In this document: piece by piece, positions 1-7,790 of the stretch
How the letters are laid out: every line of letters starts with the position of its first letter
Position numbering within the stretch: position 1 is the first letter of the stretch
Assembly (NCBI GenBank): GCA_018066285.1
Contig: JAGHRS010000052.1
Coordinates: 1-64,000 of the forward strand
DNA: 64,000 bases
Direction: 5' to 3'
Origin: Candidatus Treponema caballi
Lineage (GTDB): Bacteria > Spirochaetota > Spirochaetia > Treponematales > Treponemataceae
Notes under the pieces: model-generated
The model's input: the letters and a program-made list of their open reading frames with translations, nothing else
What the model was told of the DNA's origin: nothing
The model's database searches: none
Position numbers and translations under genes: made by a program

Positions 1-3
1 TTC

Positions 4-621
4 TTATACTTCCTCTACCCGCTTGTACCATTTTCCGGTTCCTTCCACCGTCTTGATGAAGCGGTCGGCTGCATCGCACGTCTCTTCAATAAGGTCGGTG
101 TCAATGTCGTGGCCGCAGTTTGAGTAGATGACGAGTTTACAGTGCGGCAGGCATTTCGCCGTTCTTATCATGAGCTCTGGAGTGCTGATCGGGTCGTTTA
201 CGCCGCCAATCATAAGTGTCGGCACCTGAATGGTCTTAAGCGCCGCACAAAGGTTCTCTTCGTTTTTGTACTTCATGAGCGGGCGTCCGTAGTCGACGGC
301 CTTTTCTTCTGCAGGACGCGTCGGCTGAGCGGCTATGTGTGAAGCGCCCATGTATATGAACTTCTTGATGCTAAACTTATCCGCAACAGCAGCAACGTCA
401 TCTGCAAAGATGTCGTACCAGGCTTCTCCGTAGTCTTCATCTACAAATGAAGATGGCGCAAATCCACGCAAGGTAATGCAGTACACGTGATAGCCCATTT
501 CTGCGAGTTTCTGCTGCATCCCTTTCGGGTAAAAACCCACCTGGGCAGACAGAATGTACCGGTCGCCGCTTCCGTATTCTTCGACATACAGGGAAATCTT
601 TTCGTTAATTTGTAAAATCAT
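4..621 (-). CDS. Alpha/beta hydrolase, apparently with an internal deletion
   Basis: A 205-residue cytoplasmic protein of the alpha/beta hydrolase fold, substrate unknown. Visible elements are the strand VYCITLRG (residues 46-53), a nucleophile elbow MGASH (91-95, Ser94), an acid-bearing strand GGVNDP (139-144, Asp143) and a late histidine in NCGHD (168-172). Family members are usually 250-280 residues. Here the sequence runs from the nucleophile elbow to the AVDYGRP segment in under 20 residues, so the cap region and the helix behind the nucleophile seem to be missing, without loss of frame. The second glycine of the GxSxG elbow is also lost. It may be a decayed enzyme. The stop codon lies at the very left edge of the window. 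Confidence 0.75.
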   Translation of the reverse strand: MILQINEKISLYVEEYGSGDRYILSAQVGFYPKGMQQKLAEMGYHVYCITLRGFAPSSFVDEDYGEAWYDIFADDVAAVADKFSIKKFIYMGASHIAAQPTRPAEEKAVDYGRPLMKYKNEENLCAALKTIQVPTLMIGGVNDPISTPELMIRTAKCLPHCKLVIYSNCGHDIDTDLIEETCDAADRFIKTVEGTGKWYKRVEEV

Positions 622-623
622 CG

Positions 624-652
624 TTGCATCCGTTCATTTTCAATAATATACT
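624..652 (+). promoter_or_regulatory. Sigma-70-type promoter for the lipoprotein gene at 681
   Basis: TTGCAT at 624-629 and TATACT at 647-652 are separated by exactly 17 nt. The inferred transcript starts near 659 and leaves a short leader holding the Shine-Dalgarno AGGAG at about 670-674. Confidence 0.55.
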
Positions 653-680
653 GAGTATATCACTTTTTCAGGAGTTTCCC

Positions 681-1154
681 ATGAACAAAAAACGCAACAT
701 ACTTCTGGCAGCACTGCTTATTGCAACCCTTTTACTCGCGGGATGTACCTCCACAAAAGGGACAGCACCGACACCTGTACAAGCCCCTACAGAAGCACAG
801 GCATTGATTGTTGGCACATGGGTTGAAAACCCCAACCGCGATGGCAATGTCGAGACAGTAACCTGGGGCGCTGACGGCAGTTTCCAGGCAGCCGTAATCA
901 CACCGGATGGAGATCTTGTTGAAGTCGATAACGGCTGGTATGAGTTCATGGAAGGGCAGCTTGTCCTGTTCATTGCAAATGCAGGCGGTGACTGGAACGG
1001 TGGTGTTCTTGAGTCAATCGATCCTCCGCTTGAAAACTGGTACAGTTACTATGTCACAAAAAACACGCTGCACCTTGAACGCACAAAATGGGTCAGATTC
1101 GGAACCGAACAGTCGTTCGACCCGCCTCCTATAGACAATTACACAAGAAAATAA
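681..1154 (+). CDS. Putative lipoprotein
   Basis: A 157-residue lipoprotein of unknown function. The N-terminus has two lysines and an arginine, a leucine/alanine-rich hydrophobic stretch and a lipobox ending LLLAGC (Cys near residue 20), followed by a Thr/Pro/Ala linker. The remaining domain (TWVENPNRDG..., WGADGSFQAAV, LERTKWVR) is short beta strands rich in tryptophan, like small lipocalin-type periplasmic domains, but I do not recognise the family. The ATG at 681 is chosen over the upstream one at 624 because AGGAG sits 7 nt before it and the signal peptide starts there. The gene stands alone, with its own promoter and terminator. Confidence 0.85.
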   Translation: MNKKRNILLAALLIATLLLAGCTSTKGTAPTPVQAPTEAQALIVGTWVENPNRDGNVETVTWGADGSFQAAVITPDGDLVEVDNGWYEFMEGQLVLFIANAGGDWNGGVLESIDPPLENWYSYYVTKNTLHLERTKWVRFGTEQSFDPPPIDNYTRK

Positions 1155-1173
1155 TGCAGAGGTGCATTCAGGG

Positions 1174-1205
1174 AAAGCGGGTTTGAATCCCGCTTTTCTT
1201 TTTTT
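1174..1205 (+). terminator. Rho-independent terminator
   Basis: The 8-bp stem AAAGCGGG/CCCGCTTT (1174-1181 and 1189-1196) with a 7-nt loop is followed by a T-rich run. It follows the lipoprotein gene. The A-run on the other side may let it also stop the convergent minus-strand gene. Confidence 0.85.
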
Positions 1206-1866
1206 AGAGACGCCCCTCAACCAATGCGTTCATGACTTTCTGGACGTTCTCATAGAACTGCCCCATCTGGATGCCGTCAACAAGGCCATGATGAACGACG
1301 ACGGTCAGCGGCATCATGAGGCGGCCGCGGAAATCCGGCTCGAACTTGCCCCAGCCAATCCGCGGATGTGAGTCAAAAACGCCGTCTGTCGGATGGATGC
1401 AGTCTGTGTAATGAACCCAGGGAAGGCATGTGGTGAAAAGAAGCGCATCGCTATTACTGCCTTCATCAAGAGAACCGGCTGTGCGGGCTTTCTGCTGCTG
1501 CTCAGCCGCTTTCTGAATGTACTCCTTCCACGGCATATCATGATGCAGCGTACAGTAGCAGTACATGTCATTTCCGCATGGTTCTGTGTGCGACGTGGGA
1601 CATTTCTCATACTCACGGATTTCATATCCGCCTGACGGAAGAGGGATGATGCGCTGCCTGAACTGCGGAATGCTGTTTGCAGCAAGCGCAACGACATGCA
1701 TGAAAGTCAGATATAAAGAGCAGCCTTCTTTTTTGGTAAACGCCTTAAGATCAGTGACGTCAACATCCACAGTCAGACCTGTATGCGGAGATGCCATTCC
1801 CATGAAATGCTCAAGGTGAGCTTTCCGCGGATACGTTGCAAGGTCAATTGTCCTGTATGAAATCAT
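1204..1866 (-). CDS. Chloramphenicol acetyltransferase-like O-acetyltransferase (CAT family)
   Basis: A 220-residue protein matching the trimeric CAT fold over its whole length, including the family N-terminus (MISYRTIDLATYPRKAHLEH), the SLYLTFMHVVA helix and the active-site segment VVHHGLVDG near residues 187-195. The second histidine is the general base and the Asp is the structural aspartate of the HHxxxDG motif. CAT proteins move an acetyl group from acetyl-CoA to chloramphenicol, but many chromosomal CAT-like proteins have other or unknown acceptors, so resistance should not be assumed. A GGGG Shine-Dalgarno lies just before the ATG. It is monocistronic and converges on the lipoprotein gene. 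Confidence 0.88.
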   Translation of the reverse strand: MISYRTIDLATYPRKAHLEHFMGMASPHTGLTVDVDVTDLKAFTKKEGCSLYLTFMHVVALAANSIPQFRQRIIPLPSGGYEIREYEKCPTSHTEPCGNDMYCYCTLHHDMPWKEYIQKAAEQQQKARTAGSLDEGSNSDALLFTTCLPWVHYTDCIHPTDGVFDSHPRIGWGKFEPDFRGRLMMPLTVVVHHGLVDGIQMGQFYENVQKVMNALVEGRL

Positions 1867-1914
1867 TTTTCTACCCCTTCCTGCATCGCATGCACTTTTC
1901 AGGCAGATGCATTA

Positions 1915-3228
1915 CTAATATCTTACACTGATTCCTGCAGTAAACGCAAAGTCTTCATCCATGGAAACGATTTCAGGCATGAAGCCGGCAGTCTTGTACA
2001 TGATGTTCATGTTCAGACCGAAGTCAAACTTTGCACCTTCATTCTTCTTGAGCGGATACACATTACATCCCAGAGTCACGCTGCCACCGAGCTGAGCTTT
2101 ATCCGTAGTGAAACTCAGATCTTCCGGCTGCCACCAGATGTCACCGGCAGCGTTGAGTGTAAGCCAGCTGAACGGCGAAAAGCGCTGACACGTCAGGATG
2201 AACTCAGGGAACCAGTTCTCTTTGTTCTGGTACTGGCGCGCTGTCAGCGAGAACTCCAGAGGGCCGTGAAGGACATCATCCACATGGAAGTAAAAGTTCT
2301 CGTCAATGAAATCGCCAAACGGAGCAAGACAGTAGCCGGTGTTGAAGCTCATCTTTGTGCTGTCACCAAGCTGGAAGGAAAAGCGGTTGAAAAGCATGGG
2401 GTTGATTATCGGGAAATCGAGCCACGTTCTGAGATACACGCGTTTCAGAAACGCATTTTCTTCATCGGAAAAGCCAGACGTCGTCCAATAGCGGTGATAT
2501 TCTGCAGTCGGATTAAAAAGGTGGTGAATCATGCCGCAGATATCATCACCGACAATATCGCGCTCAAGCTCATCCGCCTGTTCAGTTTCATCAATTCCGC
2601 CACTGTGATATGTATGAGATACGTAATTCCAGATGCTTATCTCCCTGAAAAAGTAAGACCACATGAGTGAAGGCAGTTTATACCCTTCCATATCGGTATC
2701 ATCCAGAAAGGTAAACCGCTGGAAAGCCTTCTGGGCAATACAGTAGTCGGATTCGTTACCCGCCGTGTGCAGACGGATGAACGTCGGAAAGTCAGTGTCG
2801 CGCAGGTTTTGAAGCGTTGCGTCGGTAACGCCTTTTACGTATGCAACGCCATTTTCATTGAATAAAGGCTGGGAAATGGAGCCTATCCCCTTATCGGTGA
2901 GGATTGCCCGGTGCGCTTCTTCGTGCGTTATCGGAATAAAGAGAAGTGAATCAGTCATCCACAGGGTAATCTGCGGAATCATTTTTCCGATTGAACCCAA
3001 CCGTTCTAAAACTGTATCTCCGAGCACCATCGGCTGAATGTTGCTTTCAAAGAACATATCAGTTCCAAGCTGATACAGTGACAGGTACAGATCGTCAGAC
3101 TGCTTCATCGTAAAATAATCAGCAGATCCGTCATAAAAGGGAAACGTGAGTTCACGTGTCTGTGCAAATGCTGTTGATGTCATAAGCAGGCACAGAGTCA
3201 GCACCAATTTGATGAAAAACTTTCTCAT
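1915..3228 (-). CDS. Envelope protein with HExxH motif and beta-rich C-terminus
   Basis: A 437-residue exported protein of unknown function. The ATG at 3228 is preferred to the GTG two codons earlier because GGAG lies 5 nt upstream of it. A signal peptide (hydrophobic residues about 5-20, cleavage near AFAQ) is followed by a mostly helical region containing ITHEEAH, whose HEEAH (residues 102-106) fits the zinc-metallopeptidase HExxH pattern. From about residue 270 the sequence alternates like amphipathic beta strands (FSLTARQYQ, LTLNAAGDIWW, GGSVTLGCNVYPL) and ends in GISVRY with a terminal aromatic, typical of outer-membrane barrels. A barrel-anchored or membrane-associated metalloprotease is possible. 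The third zinc ligand is not evident. Confidence 0.8.
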   Translation of the reverse strand: MRKFFIKLVLTLCLLMTSTAFAQTRELTFPFYDGSADYFTMKQSDDLYLSLYQLGTDMFFESNIQPMVLGDTVLERLGSIGKMIPQITLWMTDSLLFIPITHEEAHRAILTDKGIGSISQPLFNENGVAYVKGVTDATLQNLRDTDFPTFIRLHTAGNESDYCIAQKAFQRFTFLDDTDMEGYKLPSLMWSYFFREISIWNYVSHTYHSGGIDETEQADELERDIVGDDICGMIHHLFNPTAEYHRYWTTSGFSDEENAFLKRVYLRTWLDFPIINPMLFNRFSFQLGDSTKMSFNTGYCLAPFGDFIDENFYFHVDDVLHGPLEFSLTARQYQNKENWFPEFILTCQRFSPFSWLTLNAAGDIWWQPEDLSFTTDKAQLGGSVTLGCNVYPLKKNEGAKFDFGLNMNIMYKTAGFMPEIVSMDEDFAFTAGISVRY

Positions 3229-3266
3229 ATACACTCCAGAATATCTGAGTCTATATTTTAAACAAA

Positions 3267-4079
3267 TCAGTTTATCATCTCTGTTACTTTTTCCTTCAGT
3301 TCACCGGTTCCGTCCGGCAGATCTGACAGAAAGGAAATCATCACACCGCTTTCAGGCAGGCAGTAGCATTTCTGCCCCCACTTGCCGTTCAGGCTGAAGC
3401 CGTCAAGGAACTTCCAGAAGAAGTAGCCGTAGCCGCCTTCCCGGTTCATCTGCTGAACGCCGGTTGCGCGGCTCACATACGCTTCGGGAACAATCTGCTT
3501 TCCGTCAGAGCGGCCGCCGTTCATGAGCATGCGGCCAATACGCGACAGTTCGTCAACGCTCATCTCCATGCCGGAAGCGCCGTTAAAATGTCCTTCAGGC
3601 GATGTCTGGTACGGCGGCTTTTCAACGCCGAGCGGCGCGAACAGCTTTTCTGTAAGATAGTCGTAGAGCGGCCTGCCAAGCGCATTCTCAAGCGCAACAG
3701 CCACCAGGTACGCGTTAATGTTTGAATAGCAGAACCCGCGTTTCTCAAGCGGATAGTCGAGCCCCGCACAGAATGAAAGCCAGTTGTCTCCTTCCGGGCG
3801 GAACGGAAGCCCCGGGATAGACATGGTCAGCAGGCGCTCGAGCGGAACATCCAGGATGCGGTCCGTCAGCTTGATGACGCCCTCCGCTTCTGCAATGCCG
3901 AACGCAAGCGACACAAGGCTTTTTGTGACTGAATAAAGCGGGAAGCGGTCCGTCGTGTTTCCCCACGACTTCACGAGCGAGCCCGCGTTCCAGACTTCAA
4001 GCCCGTGAACGGCGAGGCGTTCCTGCTCAATATACGCGATGAGGGCGTCGGCTTTTTCAGTAACTTCAGCGTCTGTCAT
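3267..4079 (-). CDS. Serine hydrolase of the class C beta-lactamase / esterase family
   Basis: A 270-residue protein of the penicillin-binding-protein/beta-lactamase fold. The SxxK motif is SVTK in YSVTKSLVSLAFG, and the second motif is the tyrosine of CYSNINAYL (YxN). The usual HxG third motif is WGQ here. There is no signal peptide, so it is probably a cytoplasmic esterase or peptidase rather than a periplasmic beta-lactamase. AAGGA sits 8 nt before the ATG. It follows a metallo-beta-lactamase stub (4095-4238) by 15 nt and is the last gene of a minus-strand run starting near 7293. Confidence 0.88.
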   Translation of the reverse strand: MTDAEVTEKADALIAYIEQERLAVHGLEVWNAGSLVKSWGNTTDRFPLYSVTKSLVSLAFGIAEAEGVIKLTDRILDVPLERLLTMSIPGLPFRPEGDNWLSFCAGLDYPLEKRGFCYSNINAYLVAVALENALGRPLYDYLTEKLFAPLGVEKPPYQTSPEGHFNGASGMEMSVDELSRIGRMLMNGGRSDGKQIVPEAYVSRATGVQQMNREGGYGYFFWKFLDGFSLNGKWGQKCYCLPESGVMISFLSDLPDGTGELKEKVTEMIN

Positions 4080-4094
4080 GGGAGTGTTCCTTAC

Positions 4095-4238
4095 TCACAC
4101 AGGAATGTCGCGCGCGTTATGCACGTTCATGCCAGAGTCTATGAGAAGAGCGCGCTCGCTTCCCGTAAGCAGGAAAAAGCGCACGCCCTGGTCTTCAATG
4201 CGCCATGTGTTTTCGTTGATCTTGATGATATCAGGCAT
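4095..4238 (-). pseudogene. N-terminal stub of a metallo-beta-lactamase-fold hydrolase
   Basis: A 47-codon frame, readable on the minus strand, beginning MPDIIKINENTWRIEDQGVR and continuing FFLLTGSERALLIDSGMN. This is the first beta hairpin of metallo-beta-lactamase-fold proteins, where the LLIDSGM strand precedes the HxHxDH metal site. The frame stops at VHNARDIPV, before any metal ligand, so it cannot be a working hydrolase. It keeps a good start (GGAGG 6 nt before ATG) and overlaps the end of the upstream phosphotransferase gene by 8 nt. I read it as a gene whose 3' part was deleted, leaving the downstream serine hydrolase close behind. Confidence 0.75.
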
Positions 4239-5289
4239 GGGTACCCTCCGTAGTTACAGTATAGCAGATATTTTCCAGCACTGCCTTAATCTTCTCTTCA
4301 TGCTCGCGGATGTAGCGGATTCTGCAGATTGTCTGCCTGACCTGCTCAATGCCCAGCTGGCGTTCATCTTCAGGAAAGCCGTCTTCGAGCGCGCGGCGGA
4401 TGTTGTACTCAAGCCACTCAATCCACGTGTAGGCAAGCCCGAATACGGCGGGATATGAACGGAAGCCACTATCGTATGCAGCAAGATAACCCCGGAAGAA
4501 AGCGGCTACGTTATCCACATCAAGGCTGCAGGTCGTGATGCCTGCCCACTGAAGCGCAAGCTGAAGAACATGCGAGACGGGATTCCCGTAATTCAGGCAC
4601 TCAAGATCAATGACATGCGGCGCGCCATCATCCCACATGATGTTCTTCGGGTCCATATCCTCGTTAGAAATGCAGACGATGTCAGGCAGGCTTTCGCGCG
4701 CCCTGTTCACTTCCTTTTGAGCGTAGTCCAGAAGCTCTTCGCTTTCAGAAAGCAACGCAGCCAGTTCGCTTTTCTGCGCGTCCAGCCCGCTTTCCGCAGA
4801 TGCAGCATGAGCCGCCATCACCGCACGTTCCGTGTACGCGTGCCAGTCGATGGCACAAGGCACCGGCTCTTCGTGCGGCACGTCCCGCGGCTCAATCGCG
4901 TGTATACGCCCGAGAATGTTGCCCGCTTTCTCACACTGAGCCGCGCTAATGGTGTTCCAGTCAGAAATCGCGCCGTTCTGCCAGTTGAAGATATAGAAGT
5001 AGTCATCATCCACCTGCTGCATCTTTCTGCCGCAAAGCGTAAGAGAAGGCACAATGGGAATATCATGCCGTTCAAGAATAGCCTCAAGAGAATCCGCGCG
5101 CGCGTAGTTTTCAAAAACGCCGGGCCGCGCCATCACTTCGCGGTTCAGGTGTTTCACGGCGAAAACGCCTTTATCCGTTGCAACGCGGTACATCTTGTGC
5201 ATGAAGCCGCCTGAAACCGGCTCCGGCTCTCCGTAGAGCTTTCCGAGAGCGCACTGCGTCATCAGGCGCGACAAAAGCACATCATTCAT
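4231..5289 (-). CDS. Aminoglycoside phosphotransferase-family kinase
   Basis: A 352-residue member of the APH/choline-kinase fold. The N-lobe has GVFAVKHLNREV with the ATP-binding lysine. The C-lobe has NEDMDPKNIMW, equivalent to the HxDxxxxN catalytic loop with His replaced by Asn, and VIDLECLNYGNP carrying the metal-binding Asp. The substrate is unknown: small-molecule alcohols or aminoglycosides are typical. I chose the ATG at 5289 because its ATGA overlaps the stop of the upstream HAD gene, a common coupling arrangement. An in-frame GTG at 5307 is the alternative. No signal peptide. Confidence 0.85.
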   Translation of the reverse strand: MNDVLLSRLMTQCALGKLYGEPEPVSGGFMHKMYRVATDKGVFAVKHLNREVMARPGVFENYARADSLEAILERHDIPIVPSLTLCGRKMQQVDDDYFYIFNWQNGAISDWNTISAAQCEKAGNILGRIHAIEPRDVPHEEPVPCAIDWHAYTERAVMAAHAASAESGLDAQKSELAALLSESEELLDYAQKEVNRARESLPDIVCISNEDMDPKNIMWDDGAPHVIDLECLNYGNPVSHVLQLALQWAGITTCSLDVDNVAAFFRGYLAAYDSGFRSYPAVFGLAYTWIEWLEYNIRRALEDGFPEDERQLGIEQVRQTICRIRYIREHEEKIKAVLENICYTVTTEGTHA

Positions 5290-5882
5290 TTCATCCACTG
5301 TTCCCACTCCTGGAAAAGCGAGTCCGCGTCGGTAAAGCGGACGGCGTGAATGCCCAGGGATGAAGCGGCAGCGCAGTTCTCCGCGCTGTCATCCGTGAAG
5401 AAAGCGTCTTCTGCGCGTACGCCCTCTGCTTTAAGAATGTGCTCGAAAAACGCGGTGAATGGCTTTACGACGCCCATTTTATTGGAAGCATACGTTTCGT
5501 GAAACAGTGCGTAATCGCCGCGTTCTTCATGAATGGCGTAATGGCTCGCGTTTGTGTTGGTGCCGCACACGACGCGGTGCTTTTTCTTGAGAACTTCAAT
5601 AACAGCCACCGTTCCTGCATTCAGTTCGGGATGGAAATACTGCCTGTATATGTCGCCATGCACTTCTGGAATGTCTTTCCGCATATCCCGCGACCGCTGG
5701 TTGAATGCGCTCCAGAAGCCGTCTATGGAAAGCTTCCCGGATTCAAACGCGTTCCAGATATTGGATGAGCCTCCGGTACAGAGCGTAAAGAACTCTTGCG
5801 GCGTAAGATTGAGCCAGTTGAAGAAATCAGGCATTTCATCAGGTTTCGTCACGACACCGCCCATGTCAAAAATAAAAAGCAT
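5286..5882 (-). CDS. HAD-superfamily hydrolase
   Basis: A roughly 198-residue haloacid-dehalogenase-like phosphatase. Motif I is FIFDMGGV near the N-terminus, with the nucleophile Asp and a Gly where many relatives have a second Asp, as in YihX-type sugar-phosphate phosphatases. A helical cap follows (ESGKLSIDGFWSAFNQRSRD). Motif II is VVCGTNTNAS, motif III the lysine of NKMGVVKP, and motif IV FFTDDSAEN. The ATG at 5882 has AGGA 6 nt upstream, whereas the one two codons earlier is too close. It is coupled by ATGA overlap to the phosphotransferase downstream. Confidence 0.87.
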   Translation of the reverse strand: MLFIFDMGGVVTKPDEMPDFFNWLNLTPQEFFTLCTGGSSNIWNAFESGKLSIDGFWSAFNQRSRDMRKDIPEVHGDIYRQYFHPELNAGTVAVIEVLKKKHRVVCGTNTNASHYAIHEERGDYALFHETYASNKMGVVKPFTAFFEHILKAEGVRAEDAFFTDDSAENCAAASSLGIHAVRFTDADSLFQEWEQWMK

Positions 5883-5913
5883 GCTCATTCCTCACTTTAT
5901 GGAAACATTGTCG

Positions 5914-6708
5914 TCATTTCTTCACCCGTAAGCCCGCCATCTGCACGAAATGCGGGATGGTCGTTTCTGGCAGCATGATGTTTTCAAGCATGGCCATGTG
6001 TTCCTTTTCCCACGCGGCGATTTCCGCATCTCCAAGCGACGCGCCAATGCCGCGGCACGCCTTTACACGGCCATTCCAGCTTTCACGGGTGAATGGCACA
6101 TCCACGTACAGTTCCTTATGAAAAGCCATGTCAAAAATGGAATAGGTGTAGTCGTTGAACTGCAGCGGGCACTCATACGTCTGTCCGCCGTTCCAGCTCG
6201 GATTAGCCTTTTTCACTGATTCAAGGCTCCTTCTGGTGATATCACATCTGTTTGGAAGCCACGCCATATATAGGACAAGAAAAATGCCATCATCTTTCAG
6301 AAGGCTTGCTATCTTTGGCAGCGCCACATCACGCTTGAAATACATGAAGCACTGGGCCGCTGTAATCAGGTCAAAACTCTTTGGCGCAAAATCAAGGTCT
6401 TCCGTTGCAACTGTATGATACGTGATATCCATGCCGGCGGCTTCAGAAAGCTCACGTGCCATCAAAATCTGGTTTTCTGAAATGTCACATCCCGTCCACG
6501 TGGCGCCATATCTGTACATATTGCGCGGAATGACGCCCGTTCCCGTTCCGACATCAAGGCAGTTCTGGCCTTTTATGCCGAGTCCTGCATCAACAATTTC
6601 GCGGTAAAACTCATCCGGATAGATATCACGATATTTTGCGTAGTCTTTTGAAGTGCGTCCCCAGTCAAACGCCTTTCCTTCATCTACATCCTTAAACTGC
6701 TGTGGCAT
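5914..6708 (-). CDS. Class I SAM-dependent methyltransferase
   Basis: A 264-residue methyltransferase. The SAM-binding motif I is CLDVGTGTGVIPRNM (about residues 55-70), followed by the acidic motif WTGCDISENQI and a motif near YHTVATEDLDF. FDLITAAQCFMYF is the equivalent of motif IV. The FDWGRTSKDYAKYRDIYP start is typical of small-molecule methyltransferases annotated as UbiE/BioC-like, but the substrate cannot be predicted. AAGGA precedes the ATG. It lies 3 nt downstream of the flavin reductase gene in the same run. Confidence 0.88.
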   Translation of the reverse strand: MPQQFKDVDEGKAFDWGRTSKDYAKYRDIYPDEFYREIVDAGLGIKGQNCLDVGTGTGVIPRNMYRYGATWTGCDISENQILMARELSEAAGMDITYHTVATEDLDFAPKSFDLITAAQCFMYFKRDVALPKIASLLKDDGIFLVLYMAWLPNRCDITRRSLESVKKANPSWNGGQTYECPLQFNDYTYSIFDMAFHKELYVDVPFTRESWNGRVKACRGIGASLGDAEIAAWEKEHMAMLENIMLPETTIPHFVQMAGLRVKK

Positions 6709-6711
6709 AGT

Positions 6712-7293
6712 TCAGTCCTTTATGTCTTTTGACATTTCGCCTATCTGGCCGAGCTTTTCACCAAGCTTATAGTAGTAGCTTGAGTAGATGACCGGGTCGA
6801 GCAGGCTGATGTCGACATCGAACGTATCCTTAGGATCAAGGCGCTCATCCACCTGGATGTTCATGATTTTGCAGAAGAATGTGGTGGAACCGCCAAGTTC
6901 AACGGTTTTGACAACCTCGCATTCGTACACCCAGCGGCTTGCCTCCAGAACCGGCACATCCACGACTTCGCCACGGCCCACTTCGTACGGGATGGCGTCT
7001 TTCTTCCCGTTCTTTCCTTTGTGCGTTCCAAGGTAATCCATGAGACGGAGCATATCCGTGCTGACGAGGTTGATGCTCAGTTTCTTTTCCCTGAGCGCGT
7101 TCGTCTTAGTCCGCTTAGTACCGTACATGCTCACCGTCATGTGGTAGTCCCAGTCTTTGTCGTTTGTCGCGCTTACCCACGTGATGGGCGCGAACTCGTA
7201 TGAGCCGTCCTCGTTGTTCGTTCCGATGATGAACGCCGGCTGTACGCAGGACGAGAAATGCGTCCCGATTGATTTTCGCTTACATTTTGTCAT
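6712..7293 (-). CDS. Flavin reductase-like (FMN-binding split-barrel) protein
   Basis: A 193-residue protein resembling flavin reductase-domain flavoproteins: an early QPAFIIGTNNEDGSYEFAPI strand pair, then the FMN-contact segment TKTNALREKKLSINLVS and a dimer barrel. Such proteins reduce or bind FMN and are often annotated as conserved flavoproteins of the DIM6/NTAB type. It is probably the first gene of a minus-strand run reaching 3267. GGGGAG precedes the ATG, and a TATACT about 25 nt upstream of the start is a plausible -10. Confidence 0.8.
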   Translation of the reverse strand: MTKCKRKSIGTHFSSCVQPAFIIGTNNEDGSYEFAPITWVSATNDKDWDYHMTVSMYGTKRTKTNALREKKLSINLVSTDMLRLMDYLGTHKGKNGKKDAIPYEVGRGEVVDVPVLEASRWVYECEVVKTVELGGSTTFFCKIMNIQVDERLDPKDTFDVDISLLDPVIYSSYYYKLGEKLGQIGEMSKDIKD

Positions 7294-7355
7294 AACAATA
7301 CTCCCCGCTCTTCAGTATAACAGACGTACCCTGATTTTTGGGATAAAGCTGTGGT

Positions 7356-7790
7356 TTACGCAACCACAAATTCCTCGGGATACACCGCCTGCACTTTTGC
7401 GGCTGCGAAGTCCTTCTTGTTCCGGGTGATGATGTAATCCGCATCCACGGAAAACGCGCATTCATCCTGCAGGCAGTCTTCAAAATCGGGGAAGGCATCG
7501 TTGTTCACTGCGTCGAGAATCTGGTCTTTCTTAGCTCCAGCTATATCAAGGAATGACAGGAAAGACATCATCAGCGTTCTGCAGGTTGCATCCTCAAACT
7601 CTCTTCTGATTACATACCAGATTGTTGCAACAGAATGCTGTGAGACATAGCCATTGATAATAGTCCGCCTGCACAAATCAACAATTCTTTTCGACTCATC
7701 ATAGAACGGTTTCCGTTTCAACAGAACATCGAGGATGATATTTGTATCAATAAAAACTTTTGGCTTTGCCTGTCTTTTAGAATGGTCCAT
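7356..7790 (-). CDS. PIN-domain ribonuclease, toxin candidate
   Basis: A 144-residue PIN-domain protein. The first acidic residue is in FIDTNIILDVLLKRKPFYD (Asp15), a middle segment DFEDCLQDECA supplies further acids, and the C-terminal ITRNKKDF is the usual last motif. PIN toxins cut RNA, often tRNA or rRNA, when freed from their antitoxin. The gene overlaps the upstream XRE gene by 14 nt, with GGAGA just before its ATG inside that gene, so the two are almost certainly co-translated. The second pair at 17241-18127 has the same gene order. Confidence 0.85.
   Translation of the reverse strand: MDHSKRQAKPKVFIDTNIILDVLLKRKPFYDESKRIVDLCRRTIINGYVSQHSVATIWYVIRREFEDATCRTLMMSFLSFLDIAGAKKDQILDAVNNDAFPDFEDCLQDECAFSVDADYIITRNKKDFAAAKVQAVYPEEFVVA

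Noticed and set aside
1171-1205. tRNA T-arm-like sequence GCGGGTTTGAATCCCGC
   Set aside because: There is no acceptor stem, D-arm or anticodon arm around it. The hairpin plus T-run behaves as a terminator.
4570-5214. A 214-codon plus-strand open frame
   Set aside because: It is antisense to the phosphotransferase gene, whose motifs are clear. The translation is Arg/His-rich and has no recognisable domain.
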